From contig NZ_JAFBDS010000001.1 of the NCBI RefSeq assembly GCF_016908375.1, forward strand, positions 1 through 64,000: a DNA stretch of 64,000 bases, written 5' to 3'. This document shows positions 1-7,670 of this stretch, piece after piece (position 1 is the stretch's first letter; each line of letters starts with the position of its first letter). The position numbers and the translations under genes are program-made. The notes beneath the pieces were generated by a model. It searched no databases. It was not told the origin of the DNA and worked only from the letters and a program-made list of their open reading frames with translations. This DNA is from Amphibacillus cookii. GTDB taxonomy: Bacteria > Bacillota > Bacilli > Bacillales > Amphibacillaceae.

Positions 1-1
1 T

Positions 2-649
2 CTTAGTTCACGTGATAAAACCCATGTTTATTCACAGCCATCTACGAGCTCTAGTGCATTAAGATCCTATAGCCCGGGTCGCCTTTTGCAGTACAGGACC
101 CTTTCTGCCAACTGGTATGAAGCGATTGTGATTATCAATGGGCAACAACAGACAGGGTACATTCATAAGGATCATGTTGAAACCTTTGACCGCTCTAATC
201 AGCAATCACTGCAGGGTCTTAGTTCACGTGATAAAACCCATGTTTATTCACAGCCATCTACGAGCTCTAGTGCATTAAGATCCTATAGCCCGGGTCGCCT
301 TTTGCAGTACAAAACCCTTTCTGCCAACTGGTATGAAGCGATTGTGATTATCAATGGGCAACAACAGACAGGGTACATTCATAAGGATCATGTTGAAACC
401 TTTGATCGCTCTAATCAGCAATCACTGCAGGGTCTTAGTTTACGTGATAAAACCCATGTTTATTCACAGCCATCTACGAGCTCTAGTGCATTAAGATCCT
501 ATAGCCCGGGTCGCCTCTTGCAGTACAGAACCCTTTCTGCCAACTGGTATGAAGCGATTGTGATTATCAATGGGCAACAACAGACAGGGTACATTCATAA
601 GGATCATGTTGAAACACTTGATTTATCTAATCAGCAGTCACTAGAAGGT
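2..649 (+). repeat. Three near-identical 216-bp in-frame tandem repeats
   Basis: Units begin at 2, 218 and 434, each opening with CTTAGTT(C/T)ACGTGATAAAA, giving an exact 216-bp (72-codon) period. Only scattered base changes separate the copies, whereas the next two SH3 units (about 650-1040) are clearly diverged. The first unit reaches the window edge, so more copies may lie upstream. This indicates recent expansion of the wall-binding repeats, with copy number likely to vary by recombination. Confidence 0.95.
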
Positions 650-2230
650 ATTGCATTAAAGCAAACCCATGTTTATTCAGCACCTTCAAAAAATTCCAAC
701 GTTTTGCGGTCTTATCAATCAGGGCATGTTCTGATGTACAAAACATACTCTAACGAATGGTATCAAGCGCTTGTGATCATCGATGGGCAGCGAAGAACTG
801 GATATATTCATAAAAATGATGTTGAAACAATCTCTGACACCCAGGAATCTCTAACCGGTTATGCAGATAAGTCTACCACTAACGTCTATTCAAGAGCATC
901 AAGAGATTCTAGCACTTTAAGATCCTATTCTAGAGGGCAATCCTTGCAGTTCAAAACATTCTCGTCTGAATGGTATCAAGCAATTGTGATCATTAATGGG
1001 CAACAAAGAACTGGATATATTCATAAAAATGATGTCAGATTCGATCCGATCACAAACATCCATTATACTAATTACAACTATACGTTTAGTAGTATGATAG
1101 ATATTCAGATGACCCGTAGCCCACAAGCAAATGGTACAGGGACCATTGATGCAGGTAGAAACTTAGTTGAATACTATGCGAATCCTTCTAACTTTAGAGA
1201 AGGAGAAAACGGCTTCTATCAATTCCTTGTTCTATCTTCACCTGCAGGGTTAAACGCCAGTGAAGTCAATCGTTCAATTTTAAATAGTTCAACAGGAACT
1301 TTGGCTGGGACAGCTGGTGCATTTATAGAGGCTGCAAACCGTTTTAATATCAATGAAGCTTATCTTATTGCTCATGCATTGCACGAAACAGGAAATGGTT
1401 CTTCAGCGTTAGCTCAAGGTGTTACCGTAAATGGTAGAAAAGTATATAATATGTATGGTACAGCTGCTTACGACGGTTCTGCTGTTTCTAGTGGTGCTCA
1501 ATATGCCTATAATAAAGGTTGGTTTACCCCTGAAGCTGCGATTATTGGGGGGGCAGAATTTGTTGCCAGAAATTATATTAGTGTTGGACAAGACACATTA
1601 TATAAAATGAGATGGAATCCTGGTAATCCTGGACACCATCAGTATGCAACACATGTTGCCTGGGCACAGATACCAACAAATAGAATTGCAAACATTTACA
1701 ATTCTTTAGATAATTATTTACTAAAATTTGATGTGCCACAGTTCCAGAATCAACCTGGCTATAGTGGTCCCAATCCACCACCCAATGTAATTGAATTCAC
1801 TGATTTTCCTAGTGGTTCTGTTGGTATTACTACTGGTACAGGTGTCAGATTCAGATCAGTACCTTCTACCGCTTCTAATAGTACAATTATTACGACTATA
1901 GCGGATAGAAACACTAGATTAGAGTTGTTAGGTACAAATAATAAAGGCTGGTACAAAGCTATCTACAATGGAACTGAAGGTTGGATTTCTGAACAATATG
2001 TTAATGCTCTTAATGTGTTGCAAATCACTGCAACCAGTTTAAATGTTAGAAGTGGTCCTAGTACAAGCAACACGATTGTTGGCAATTTAAATAATGGTAA
2101 TGTAGTAAGAGGTGTACTGGATTCCAATGATAATTTAGTTACATCAAATGGATGGTATCAAATTCATTTTGAAAATAGTCAGGCTTGGATTAGCGCTGGT
2201 TCAAATCATCAATACCTTAGCATTCGTTAA
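2..2230 (+). CDS. Cell-wall N-acetylglucosaminidase with SH3 repeats (5'-partial)
   Basis: The reading frame is open to the left edge, so this is the C-terminal part of a larger secreted peptidoglycan hydrolase; the first codon of the frame that could be called a start (TTG at 86) is internal to a repeat. Order seen: about five bacterial SH3-like repeats of roughly 72 residues (each with an NWYEAIVIING-like core and a TGYIHK turn), then a glucosaminidase-type domain at about 1090-1720 (AYLIAHALHETGNGSS, containing the catalytic Glu, and NMYGTAAYDG), then two further SH3 domains ending in AWISAGS. This matches LytD/Auto-type endo-beta-N-acetylglucosaminidases that trim wall glycan during growth or separation. 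The SH3 repeats should bind the wall. Followed by a strong terminator, so it ends its transcript. The exact orthologue cannot be fixed without the N-terminus. Confidence 0.9.
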   Translation, partial: LSSRDKTHVYSQPSTSSSALRSYSPGRLLQYRTLSANWYEAIVIINGQQQTGYIHKDHVETFDRSNQQSLQGLSSRDKTHVYSQPSTSSSALRSYSPGRLLQYKTLSANWYEAIVIINGQQQTGYIHKDHVETFDRSNQQSLQGLSLRDKTHVYSQPSTSSSALRSYSPGRLLQYRTLSANWYEAIVIINGQQQTGYIHKDHVETLDLSNQQSLEGIALKQTHVYSAPSKNSNVLRSYQSGHVLMYKTYSNEWYQALVIIDGQRRTGYIHKNDVETISDTQESLTGYADKSTTNVYSRASRDSSTLRSYSRGQSLQFKTFSSEWYQAIVIINGQQRTGYIHKNDVRFDPITNIHYTNYNYTFSSMIDIQMTRSPQANGTGTIDAGRNLVEYYANPSNFREGENGFYQFLVLSSPAGLNASEVNRSILNSSTGTLAGTAGAFIEAANRFNINEAYLIAHALHETGNGSSALAQGVTVNGRKVYNMYGTAAYDGSAVSSGAQYAYNKGWFTPEAAIIGGAEFVARNYISVGQDTLYKMRWNPGNPGHHQYATHVAWAQIPTNRIANIYNSLDNYLLKFDVPQFQNQPGYSGPNPPPNVIEFTDFPSGSVGITTGTGVRFRSVPSTASNSTIITTIADRNTRLELLGTNNKGWYKAIYNGTEGWISEQYVNALNVLQITATSLNVRSGPSTSNTIVGNLNNGNVVRGVLDSNDNLVTSNGWYQIHFENSQAWISAGSNHQYLSIR

Positions 2231-2248
2231 TTCAAACATTTCTTAAAT

Positions 2249-2294
2249 AAACCTGTAAAGAAATATAAAATTATATTTCTTTACAGGTTTTTTA
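2249..2294 (+). terminator. Rho-independent terminator of the glucosaminidase gene
   Basis: A perfect 19-bp inverted repeat (2249-2267 and 2272-2290) with a 4-base loop is followed by a T run. It lies 19 bases after the stop codon. Confidence 0.93.
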
Positions 2295-2955
2295 GGCTCT
2301 GTTATTTATGTTTGGGTTATGAAAATTTAAACAAAATAACGCGCAAGCTCTAGAGCTCGTTATAGTCTTTGTTATAAAAAGCGCTTAAGAGGTTTTGATA
2401 CAGCTCATAGTTAACTTACAGTTCAGCATCGTGCCAATAGAACTGGCCAAACAGTCGGTAGTGCTTATACTCTGTATGGGAGGCGTGATTGAAGTAACAG
2501 TCGCCAGTAACCTTTTAGCTAGCGATACGTTTTACATCTTCACCGTTAGACGTATTAAAGATATGGATAGCCTTAACCCGCGTCTGATTCATTGAACGAT
2601 GTGAAAACGATCAATGATGATGTCTGCGTTAGGAAAGCGTTTCTTAATAATATTAACGTAAGCCGCAACCATATCAATGGTGACAGTCTTTACTTTTGTG
2701 CGCTGTTCTAGAGTGTAGTAGGTGATAAAATGACCTTTGATTGTACGGTCAACTCGATGAGGGAGAATATCAGGAAATTTCCCTTGATTCCCCATCAATA
2801 TAAATTAACGCCATGGTCCTTTCGTATACTTAAATTTATCCAATGACAAGTGTACTGGTAACTTTATCTCATACGTTTGTGTTTACTTTCGACGTCCAGG
2901 TTGTTTCGTGGTTAAAATTAATTCTACAGGGAAATTTACTTGTTTTCTATCTATA
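2293..2955 (-). mobile_element. Degenerate ISL3-family insertion sequence remnant
   Basis: Minus-strand fragments of an ISL3-type DDE transposase lie here. One possible outer end reads GGCTCT at 2293, directly after the terminator. The leader end at about 2880-2955 (GATAGAAAACAAGT...TTTCCCTGTAGAATTAA on the minus strand) resembles the leader at 39140-39175. The N-terminal zinc-binding half of the transposase is missing and frames are broken, so the element is dead. Confidence 0.75.
2513..2830 (-). pseudogene. ISL3-family transposase fragment, frameshifted
   Basis: The central frame (2589-2798) encodes KFPDILPHRV, then VTIDMVAAYVNIIKKRFPNA and IDRFHIVQ, which is the DDE-core signature of ISL3 transposases (the second catalytic Asp region plus the DRFH block). 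Upstream on the same strand a different frame gives LDKFKYTKGP, the expected preceding block. Downstream a third frame gives MNQTRVKAI, the usual continuation. At least two frameshifts or deletions therefore disrupt the gene. There is no intact start and no C-terminal part. Its only likely role is as a recombination scar. Confidence 0.8.
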
Positions 2956-2965
2956 AACAGAAAAA

Positions 2966-3028
2966 TGGTATCGGTGAATGCTTTTGATGATCAAGCAATA
3001 ACTTCATCAAAAGCATTCACCGATACCA
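2966..3028 (-). terminator. 25-bp perfect hairpin with T run on the minus strand
   Basis: Arms 2966-2990 and 3004-3028 are perfectly complementary (25 bp) around a 13-base loop. Read on the minus strand the hairpin is followed by TTTTTC, so it can act as a second terminator behind the LCP gene. The long perfect stem could also be a small palindromic element at the edge of the IS remnant. Confidence 0.65.
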
Positions 3029-3042
3029 AATATTGTACAGGG

Positions 3043-3085
3043 TAAAAAACAGCCCTCACCTTTTAAAGAACAGGAGAAGGCCGTT
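3043..3085 (-). terminator. Terminator of the LCP gene
   Basis: On the minus strand an imperfect 14-bp stem (arms 3072-3085 and 3048-3061, pattern AACrGCCyTCwCCT) is followed by a T run. It lies about 55 bases after the stop codon of the LCP gene. Confidence 0.7.
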
Positions 3086-3138
3086 ATATTTAAAGATTTG
3101 ATTTATTTGAATTTTCATTTTATCTATTGCTAATAATA

Positions 3139-4218
3139 TTAAGGTGTCAGATTAGTTTCATTTTGATTCTCTAAGTAAGCATTGTCTGTTCCAAATTGCT
3201 CTGTTTTGTCCATTAAGTCTAAATGTGTCTTTAATATCGTTTTAACCTCAGCTAAATGGGGTTCATCGAGTTGATAATAATAAATATTTTGACCAACTGA
3301 ATTCTCTAAATAAAGATCACTACCTTCAAGGTTTAAGGTTTCAACATTTAAATCACCAGAAATACCATACGAAATAAAACTTGTCATTTCATTAAAAGTT
3401 AAATTAGTGGCCATATTGTCACCAACGGCATCAATGATGTTCCCTAATCGATTGACAGAACCTATTGATACCGCTTTGTCTAAAATTGATTCCATGATCA
3501 TTTGTTGACGACGACCACGTTCAATATCACTATCCAATTTTCTTGTCCGTGCTAAAGCTAAAGCTTCTTCTCCATTAACTTCCTGTTTTCCAGGGAATAG
3601 ATGGATAGTATTTTTTTGGTCATTAGAATCCATTTCAGTAAATTCATAAGGTACGTCAACGTTTATTCCACCTAAAGCATCGACGACATCAACAAAAGCA
3701 TGAAAGTCAAGGCGGACAAAGTAATCAACTGGGATATCTAGAAAGCCTTCAACGGCATCAATGGTAGCACGAGAACCACCTCTAGCATGGGCATGCGTTA
3801 TTTTGTCATTATAACCTACTTCTGGAATATAGACGTATGAATCACGAGGAATACTAAGTAATTTTACGCTATTCTCGTCTTTATTTAATGTTGCTAATAC
3901 TAACGCATCTGAGAGTGCATTGCCTTCATTATCTCTATGTTCACTTTGATCGATACCAATAAACAAAATCGATACATGATCTTTTCCGGGATCAACATCA
4001 ATGTCACGCAATTCTGAACGGTCTCTGCCATCATCTTCATAGGCATTGTCTACAGCAGTTTGTGCTCGATTTAGCATATTTAAGGCGTAAACAGATGTGG
4101 CCGTAACCAACAGTAAAATCGGTACTAATATAAATAAAATCAGCTTTCGCTTGCGACTTCTTTTTTTAACTTGTCTTTTCATTGCTCGTGATCTAGCTTG
4201 ATTATTTTTTTTCATCAT
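3139..4218 (-). CDS. LytR-CpsA-Psr (LCP) family glycopolymer transferase
   Basis: Members attach lipid-linked teichoic acid or capsule to peptidoglycan outside the membrane. The 359-residue product has a basic N-terminal tail (KKRSRKRK), one membrane segment (LILFILVPILLLVTATSVYA), then the extracellular LCP domain. Visible signatures are HVSILFIGIDQSEHRD, DALVLATLN, VKLLSIPRDSYVYIP, the GGI block and RTRKLDSDIERGRRQQ, with the conserved acidic and Arg residues that bind polyprenyl pyrophosphate. I start at 4218: AAGGGG lies 8 bases upstream of this ATG, whereas the upstream ATG at 4245 has no such site. TagU/TagV/LytR assignment is open. Its closeness to a wall hydrolase and, 10 kb on, a polysaccharide locus fits a wall-assembly role. 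Confidence 0.92.
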   Translation of the reverse strand: MMKKNNQARSRAMKRQVKKRSRKRKLILFILVPILLLVTATSVYALNMLNRAQTAVDNAYEDDGRDRSELRDIDVDPGKDHVSILFIGIDQSEHRDNEGNALSDALVLATLNKDENSVKLLSIPRDSYVYIPEVGYNDKITHAHARGGSRATIDAVEGFLDIPVDYFVRLDFHAFVDVVDALGGINVDVPYEFTEMDSNDQKNTIHLFPGKQEVNGEEALALARTRKLDSDIERGRRQQMIMESILDKAVSIGSVNRLGNIIDAVGDNMATNLTFNEMTSFISYGISGDLNVETLNLEGSDLYLENSVGQNIYYYQLDEPHLAEVKTILKTHLDLMDKTEQFGTDNAYLENQNETNLTP

Positions 4219-4258
4219 TAATCCCCTTAACTTAACAAAATACATAACACTAACAACT

Positions 4259-4287
4259 ATTGTACTATTATTAAAATGAAAGGTAAA
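4259..4287 (-). promoter_or_regulatory. SigA-type promoter of the LCP gene
   Basis: On the minus strand TTTACC, 17 bases, then TACAAT, about 40 bases upstream of the chosen start. Confidence 0.6.
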
Positions 4288-4443
4288 TTGGTTTATTCAT
4301 ATATTTAATAGTTGTAACAAATTTGTAAAGTTCTACACTATTAGTCTCTTGTTTTATGATAAAAGTTACAAGGTTTTTATATTAGTAAGTTTTCAATAAA
4401 TGGTAATGAAAAGGTTAGTGGTTTTGTTAACAGCGTTTTTAGT

Positions 4444-5613
4444 TTACCCTTCTTGACCGTATTTAATCAATAACCCAATATAAACCATCATGGTAATTGA
4501 TACAGATAAAGCGGCAAATAAATAAATGAATTGATAACCGAGTAATGAGGCGATCAAACCAAATAGCATCGCACCAGCACCAACACCTAAATCAAATGCG
4601 CCAAAAAAAGTTGCATTGGCCATCCCACGCCGCTGAGTTGGCGCTGCGTTAATGGCCCAAGCTTGAAGTGCAGGTTGAATACTGCCGAATCCTAGACCAT
4701 ATAATGCACCTGCGACGAGTAAGGCCCAGCTTCCAGGTAACCAATACAGCTTAAGCATCGCTAACACGACTAAAACTGCACCTGGTAAAAAAACATAAAT
4801 ATGCCCTTTTAGGTCATACAACTTGCCACAGAATGTTTTAGAAATCAACAAAGCAATAGCGTAGCATAAGAAATAGAGTTCAATCCCTTGGACGCCTTGT
4901 TGGTTAGTATATAATGGAAGAAAAGATGTGATCCCCCCAAAAGTAACCGTGACAAAGAACAGCAATACAGAGGGTTTAACAGCACTTTTTTCAAAAATAT
5001 CAAATTTTACAGTTGTCGATTTATTGGGCATGGCTTCAACTTTTTTATAATTAATTTGTGTCGCTAGTAAGATAGCAATCAGTCCAAGTGATGCGATAAT
5101 TAAAAAAAGTGGGGTAAAGTTAAGCGTCCCTGCCAGCGTTAATCCAAGTGTAGGTCCGATAGCAAGCGCAAGATTTCCTGAAAAACCAAAATAAGCCATC
5201 CCTTCACCACGTCGGTTAAGTGGTGTGAAATCAGTAACGATCGTTCCGGTCGCAGTGGTAGATAATCCCCAACCAACCCCTTGAACGAGACGCATGATAA
5301 GGAGAAATGCGATGGTAGGAACGATCGCATAGGAACCAACAGACAGGACGAAAATAGCCAGACCTGTCATATAGATAATTTGTCTACCTTTTGATTCAAG
5401 TGCATGTCCTGCATAAGGTCGAAACAATAAAGATGAAAATGTAAAAATACCTGTTATTAAACCAATCATTTGATCAGTGCCACCAAGCTCTTGAACAAAA
5501 AGAGGAATCGTGGGTAAAGTCATTTGAAAGCCCAAAAAAATAAAGAAATTTGCTACACAAATAAGGGCAAAATCTTTCGTCCATATTTTTTCGGCATTTA
5601 TTTGTAAAGCCAT
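4444..5613 (-). CDS. MFS transporter, probable drug/sugar efflux permease
   Basis: A 389-residue protein with about 12 hydrophobic segments, the usual length and layout of the major facilitator superfamily. The loop after TM2 (GHALESKGRQ) resembles the MFS motif A, and the TM4-5 region (RLVQGVGWGLSTTATGTIV) the efflux-type motif. A second half begins near residue 210 after a cytoplasmic loop. The ATG has AGGAG 8 bases upstream. It is a single-gene unit, convergent with nothing and separated from the LCP gene by about 225 bases. The substrate cannot be read from sequence; similar proteins are annotated as arabinose/drug efflux permeases. Overlapping palindromes at its promoter suggest specific regulation. 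Confidence 0.85.
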   Translation of the reverse strand: MALQINAEKIWTKDFALICVANFFIFLGFQMTLPTIPLFVQELGGTDQMIGLITGIFTFSSLLFRPYAGHALESKGRQIIYMTGLAIFVLSVGSYAIVPTIAFLLIMRLVQGVGWGLSTTATGTIVTDFTPLNRRGEGMAYFGFSGNLALAIGPTLGLTLAGTLNFTPLFLIIASLGLIAILLATQINYKKVEAMPNKSTTVKFDIFEKSAVKPSVLLFFVTVTFGGITSFLPLYTNQQGVQGIELYFLCYAIALLISKTFCGKLYDLKGHIYVFLPGAVLVVLAMLKLYWLPGSWALLVAGALYGLGFGSIQPALQAWAINAAPTQRRGMANATFFGAFDLGVGAGAMLFGLIASLLGYQFIYLFAALSVSITMMVYIGLLIKYGQEG

Positions 5614-5633
5614 ATAGACACTCCTATTAATTA

Positions 5634-5653
5634 TTCGTTATACGAAGTATAGT
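5634..5653 (-). promoter_or_regulatory. Overlapping palindromes at the MFS promoter (possible operator)
   Basis: TTCGT-TAT-ACGAA (5634-5646) and TATAC-GAA-GTATA (5639-5651) overlap each other and a TATACT -10-like box read toward the MFS gene. This is the arrangement expected for a TetR/MarR-like repressor site; no regulator gene is adjacent. Confidence 0.45.
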
Positions 5654-5711
5654 ATATATCAATAGGAACAAAAAGAAAACTGTCGAACCGATTCTATTTT
5701 TGTCAAAAGTC

Positions 5712-5740
5712 TCGCTTTTTTCTACTTTCATCGCTATAAT
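5712..5740 (+). promoter_or_regulatory. Promoter of the NERD-like gene pair
   Basis: A perfect TATAAT at 5735-5740 lies 17 bases after TCGCTT and 18 bases before AAAGGAGG. The -35 box is weak. Confidence 0.55.
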
Positions 5741-5773
5741 GAAAAAATCGTAGCATTAAAGGAGGTAATAATA

Positions 5774-6517
5774 ATAGTTAACCGTGACCCTCAACATATT
5801 CAATTAGGGATTCTTCTCCCGCGATTGGATCGATATGGTGCGCATTATCAAAGGTTAAGTGTTCTACTTAAGGCTTACCAACATCAGTATCAACGTCGAC
5901 TTAACTTAGAAACCCGTTATCCATATTTAAAATTTAATTATAGTGAAGTTGTCGATGCGCTTCTCATTACACCAACTGTACTATTTATCATTGACCCACA
6001 AGCTAATCGAAAATTCATTTCGATTAAATCACGGCTCCCCTCAACTTTGAATGTTCCGATCCACCCGTTATCCGATCCTTTTTGTGATATCGCCTCAATT
6101 GCTCACCACTATCAAACGGTTTATCTTTCTCCAACTGAACTTAGGTATATCAAGCAAATCTTCACTCAGAAAAATAGTTGCAATCGGATCATCTCCACAT
6201 ATCACGTTCCTGACACAGCAATTAAGAAAGGGGTTTGGTGTCCAAATTGTCGAACAGTTATGTTAACTTATCAGCAACAAGCTTGGTCGTGTCCGAACTG
6301 TCATCATTACTATCCACATGCTTATGTTAATACCCTCAGAGAATTTGCTATCCTTTATGGTCCACATTTGTCATTAAGCCAGCTTTATCAATGCCTTGGT
6401 TTACCTTCAGAACAATCAATTGTTCCGCTGATTCGTGAAGCTAAATTACCTTATATCACAAAAGCTAACCAACCTATTTATTGCTTAAATCGGTTATTTA
6501 GAAAGGATCAGTATTAA
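5774..6517 (+). CDS. NERD-like zinc-ribbon protein, degenerate paralogue of the next gene
   Basis: No function is known. The C-terminal half has a zinc ribbon (GVWCPNCRTVM...WSCPNC) followed by a small helical tail ending AKLPYI...IYCLNRLF. The downstream protein has the same architecture. The N-terminal half aligns with the NERD nuclease core of the neighbour (EVVDALLITPTVLFIID), but the E-x-K pair of the active site reads D-x-Q, so nuclease activity is unlikely. Start is uncertain: a perfect AAAGGAGG (5758-5765) precedes ATA codons at 5771/5774, and the frame is open, but no ATG/GTG/TTG is suitably placed. The first conventional start is TTG 5825, without a ribosome site. I use ATA 5774, which gives 247 residues. 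One base separates its stop from the next ATG, so the two are cotranscribed. Confidence 0.7.
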   Translation: MVNRDPQHIQLGILLPRLDRYGAHYQRLSVLLKAYQHQYQRRLNLETRYPYLKFNYSEVVDALLITPTVLFIIDPQANRKFISIKSRLPSTLNVPIHPLSDPFCDIASIAHHYQTVYLSPTELRYIKQIFTQKNSCNRIISTYHVPDTAIKKGVWCPNCRTVMLTYQQQAWSCPNCHHYYPHAYVNTLREFAILYGPHLSLSQLYQCLGLPSEQSIVPLIREAKLPYITKANQPIYCLNRLFRKDQY

Positions 6518-6518
6518 G

Positions 6519-7472
6519 ATGATTGAAACTATATTGACATTAGAGCAAACGGAGCTTCTTCAGCAATTAGAAGTTGTCAGTAGACGTTATCAGAAGCGAG
6601 ATCAACGCATTGAACGTATTCAAGATCATTATCGAAGGGAGAAAGCAGGATTTAATGGAGAGAAGCAGCTGGATTATTATTTGAAATTGACATCCTTCAG
6701 TCAAGCGTGTCAACTTGCTAGTTTACGTTTGCGGAGGGGTGATCACTATTTTCAAATGGATCGCTTAATATTAACGAGAGCTGCTTGTTACGTCATTGAA
6801 GTAAAGCATTTAAGCGGACACGTTTCATTTAACAAGGCACGACAATTCATTCAGCTATACAATGGCAACGAGAGAAGTTTTCCCGACCCCTTAACCCAAG
6901 CACAACTACAAAGTAACCAACTAGCGATGTTATTGAGTGACTTAGGTTATGCCCAACGACCGATCCATCCTATTGTCGTATTTAGTCACGATAATGTGAT
7001 TTTAAATGATAGTGAGCCTGAAGATTGCATTTTGATCCAGCAGTTACCTGAAAGGTTAACCGTGTTAAATCAACGTTATGAAGTGATAACAACGTTTAAT
7101 CAAATCAGAAAGCTGGCTAATCATCTCAAGCAATTACATGTTAGAAAGCAAGAAGATGTGCTGACGAGATTCGATATTGATTTCAGTGAAATTCAAGTTG
7201 GCGTTCACTGCAGGCATTGCAAAAAAGGATTGGTTAAGCGGGTACATGGAACATGGAAATGTCCGATATGTGAGATGAAAGATGATGATGCTCATATAGA
7301 TGCATTAATTGATTATCGAAAGTTAATTTCACGATATATAACAAATAAACAAGCACGTTACTTTTTAAAAGTCGACTCCCCTTATACGATCAGACGATTA
7401 CTCTTGAAAGCACAGCTGCCTTTTCAAGGAAAAGGCAAGCAAACACGATATGATTTGAATCCACTGGTATAA
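6519..7472 (+). CDS. NERD-domain nuclease-related protein with zinc ribbon
   Basis: A 317-residue protein. Residues 40-165 form a NERD (nuclease-related) domain of the PD-(D/E)xK type: GFNGE at 44-48, Asp81 in YFQMDRLIL, and the E-V-K pair at 94-96 in YVIEVKHLSG, so the catalytic set looks intact. A coiled N-terminus precedes it. A C4 zinc ribbon (Cys231, 234, 248, 251) and a C-terminal helical module (SPYTIRRLLLKAQLP) follow, possibly DNA-binding. AAAGGA lies 12 bases upstream of the ATG. It forms a pair with the degenerate paralogue upstream. NERD proteins are thought to act in DNA processing, but their role is not established; I infer a nucleic-acid function only. Confidence 0.85.
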   Translation: MIETILTLEQTELLQQLEVVSRRYQKRDQRIERIQDHYRREKAGFNGEKQLDYYLKLTSFSQACQLASLRLRRGDHYFQMDRLILTRAACYVIEVKHLSGHVSFNKARQFIQLYNGNERSFPDPLTQAQLQSNQLAMLLSDLGYAQRPIHPIVVFSHDNVILNDSEPEDCILIQQLPERLTVLNQRYEVITTFNQIRKLANHLKQLHVRKQEDVLTRFDIDFSEIQVGVHCRHCKKGLVKRVHGTWKCPICEMKDDDAHIDALIDYRKLISRYITNKQARYFLKVDSPYTIRRLLLKAQLPFQGKGKQTRYDLNPLV

Positions 7473-7487
7473 GTCATTAATTTTTCG

Positions 7488-7645
7488 TGCGATCGCATGA
7501 AAGATAGGAAATTCGCATGAAAGATAGGAAATTCGCACGAAAGGAAAGAGCGATCGCATGAAAGATAGGAAATTCGCATGAAAGGAAGGAGCGATCGCAC
7601 GAAAGATGAGAAATTCGCACGAAAGGAAGGAGCAATCGCATGAAA
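7488..7645. repeat. Short tandem repeats with GCGATCGCAYGAAAG units
   Basis: An intergenic run in which GAAATTCGCAYGAAAG alternates with GCGATCGCAYGAAAG about every 34-37 bases, four to five times, with small substitutions. It fills the gap between the NERD pair and nrdG. A degenerate relative lies at 16662-16745. No cas genes are present and the units are too irregular for CRISPR. Confidence 0.85.
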
Positions 7646-7670
7646 AAAGGAACTGGCTTAAGCCAGTTCC
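7643..7670 (-). terminator. Terminator overlapping the nrdG stop codon
   Basis: A 22-bp perfect palindrome (7649-7670) contains the TAA stop of nrdG, and on the minus strand it is followed by six T. The last codons of nrdG therefore form the terminator stem. Confidence 0.9.

Noticed and set aside
86-88. TTG as start of the glucosaminidase gene
   Set aside because: It lies inside an SH3 repeat unit and the frame is open to the window edge; the gene is 5'-partial.
2395-2595. Plus-strand 66-codon frame
   Set aside because: It is the shadow of the minus-strand ISL3 transposase fragment.
5634-5651. loxP-like site (TATACTTCGTATA resemblance)
   Set aside because: Only one arm resembles loxP, there is no proper spacer with a second arm and no recombinase gene; an operator is simpler.
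7488-7645. CRISPR array
   Set aside because: Units are too short and irregular, the spacing between them is itself repetitive and no cas gene is near.
7488-7645. HIP1-type GCGATCGC octamers as a sign of cyanobacterial DNA
   Set aside because: The octamers occur only as part of this local array; all gene content is Bacillaceae-like.
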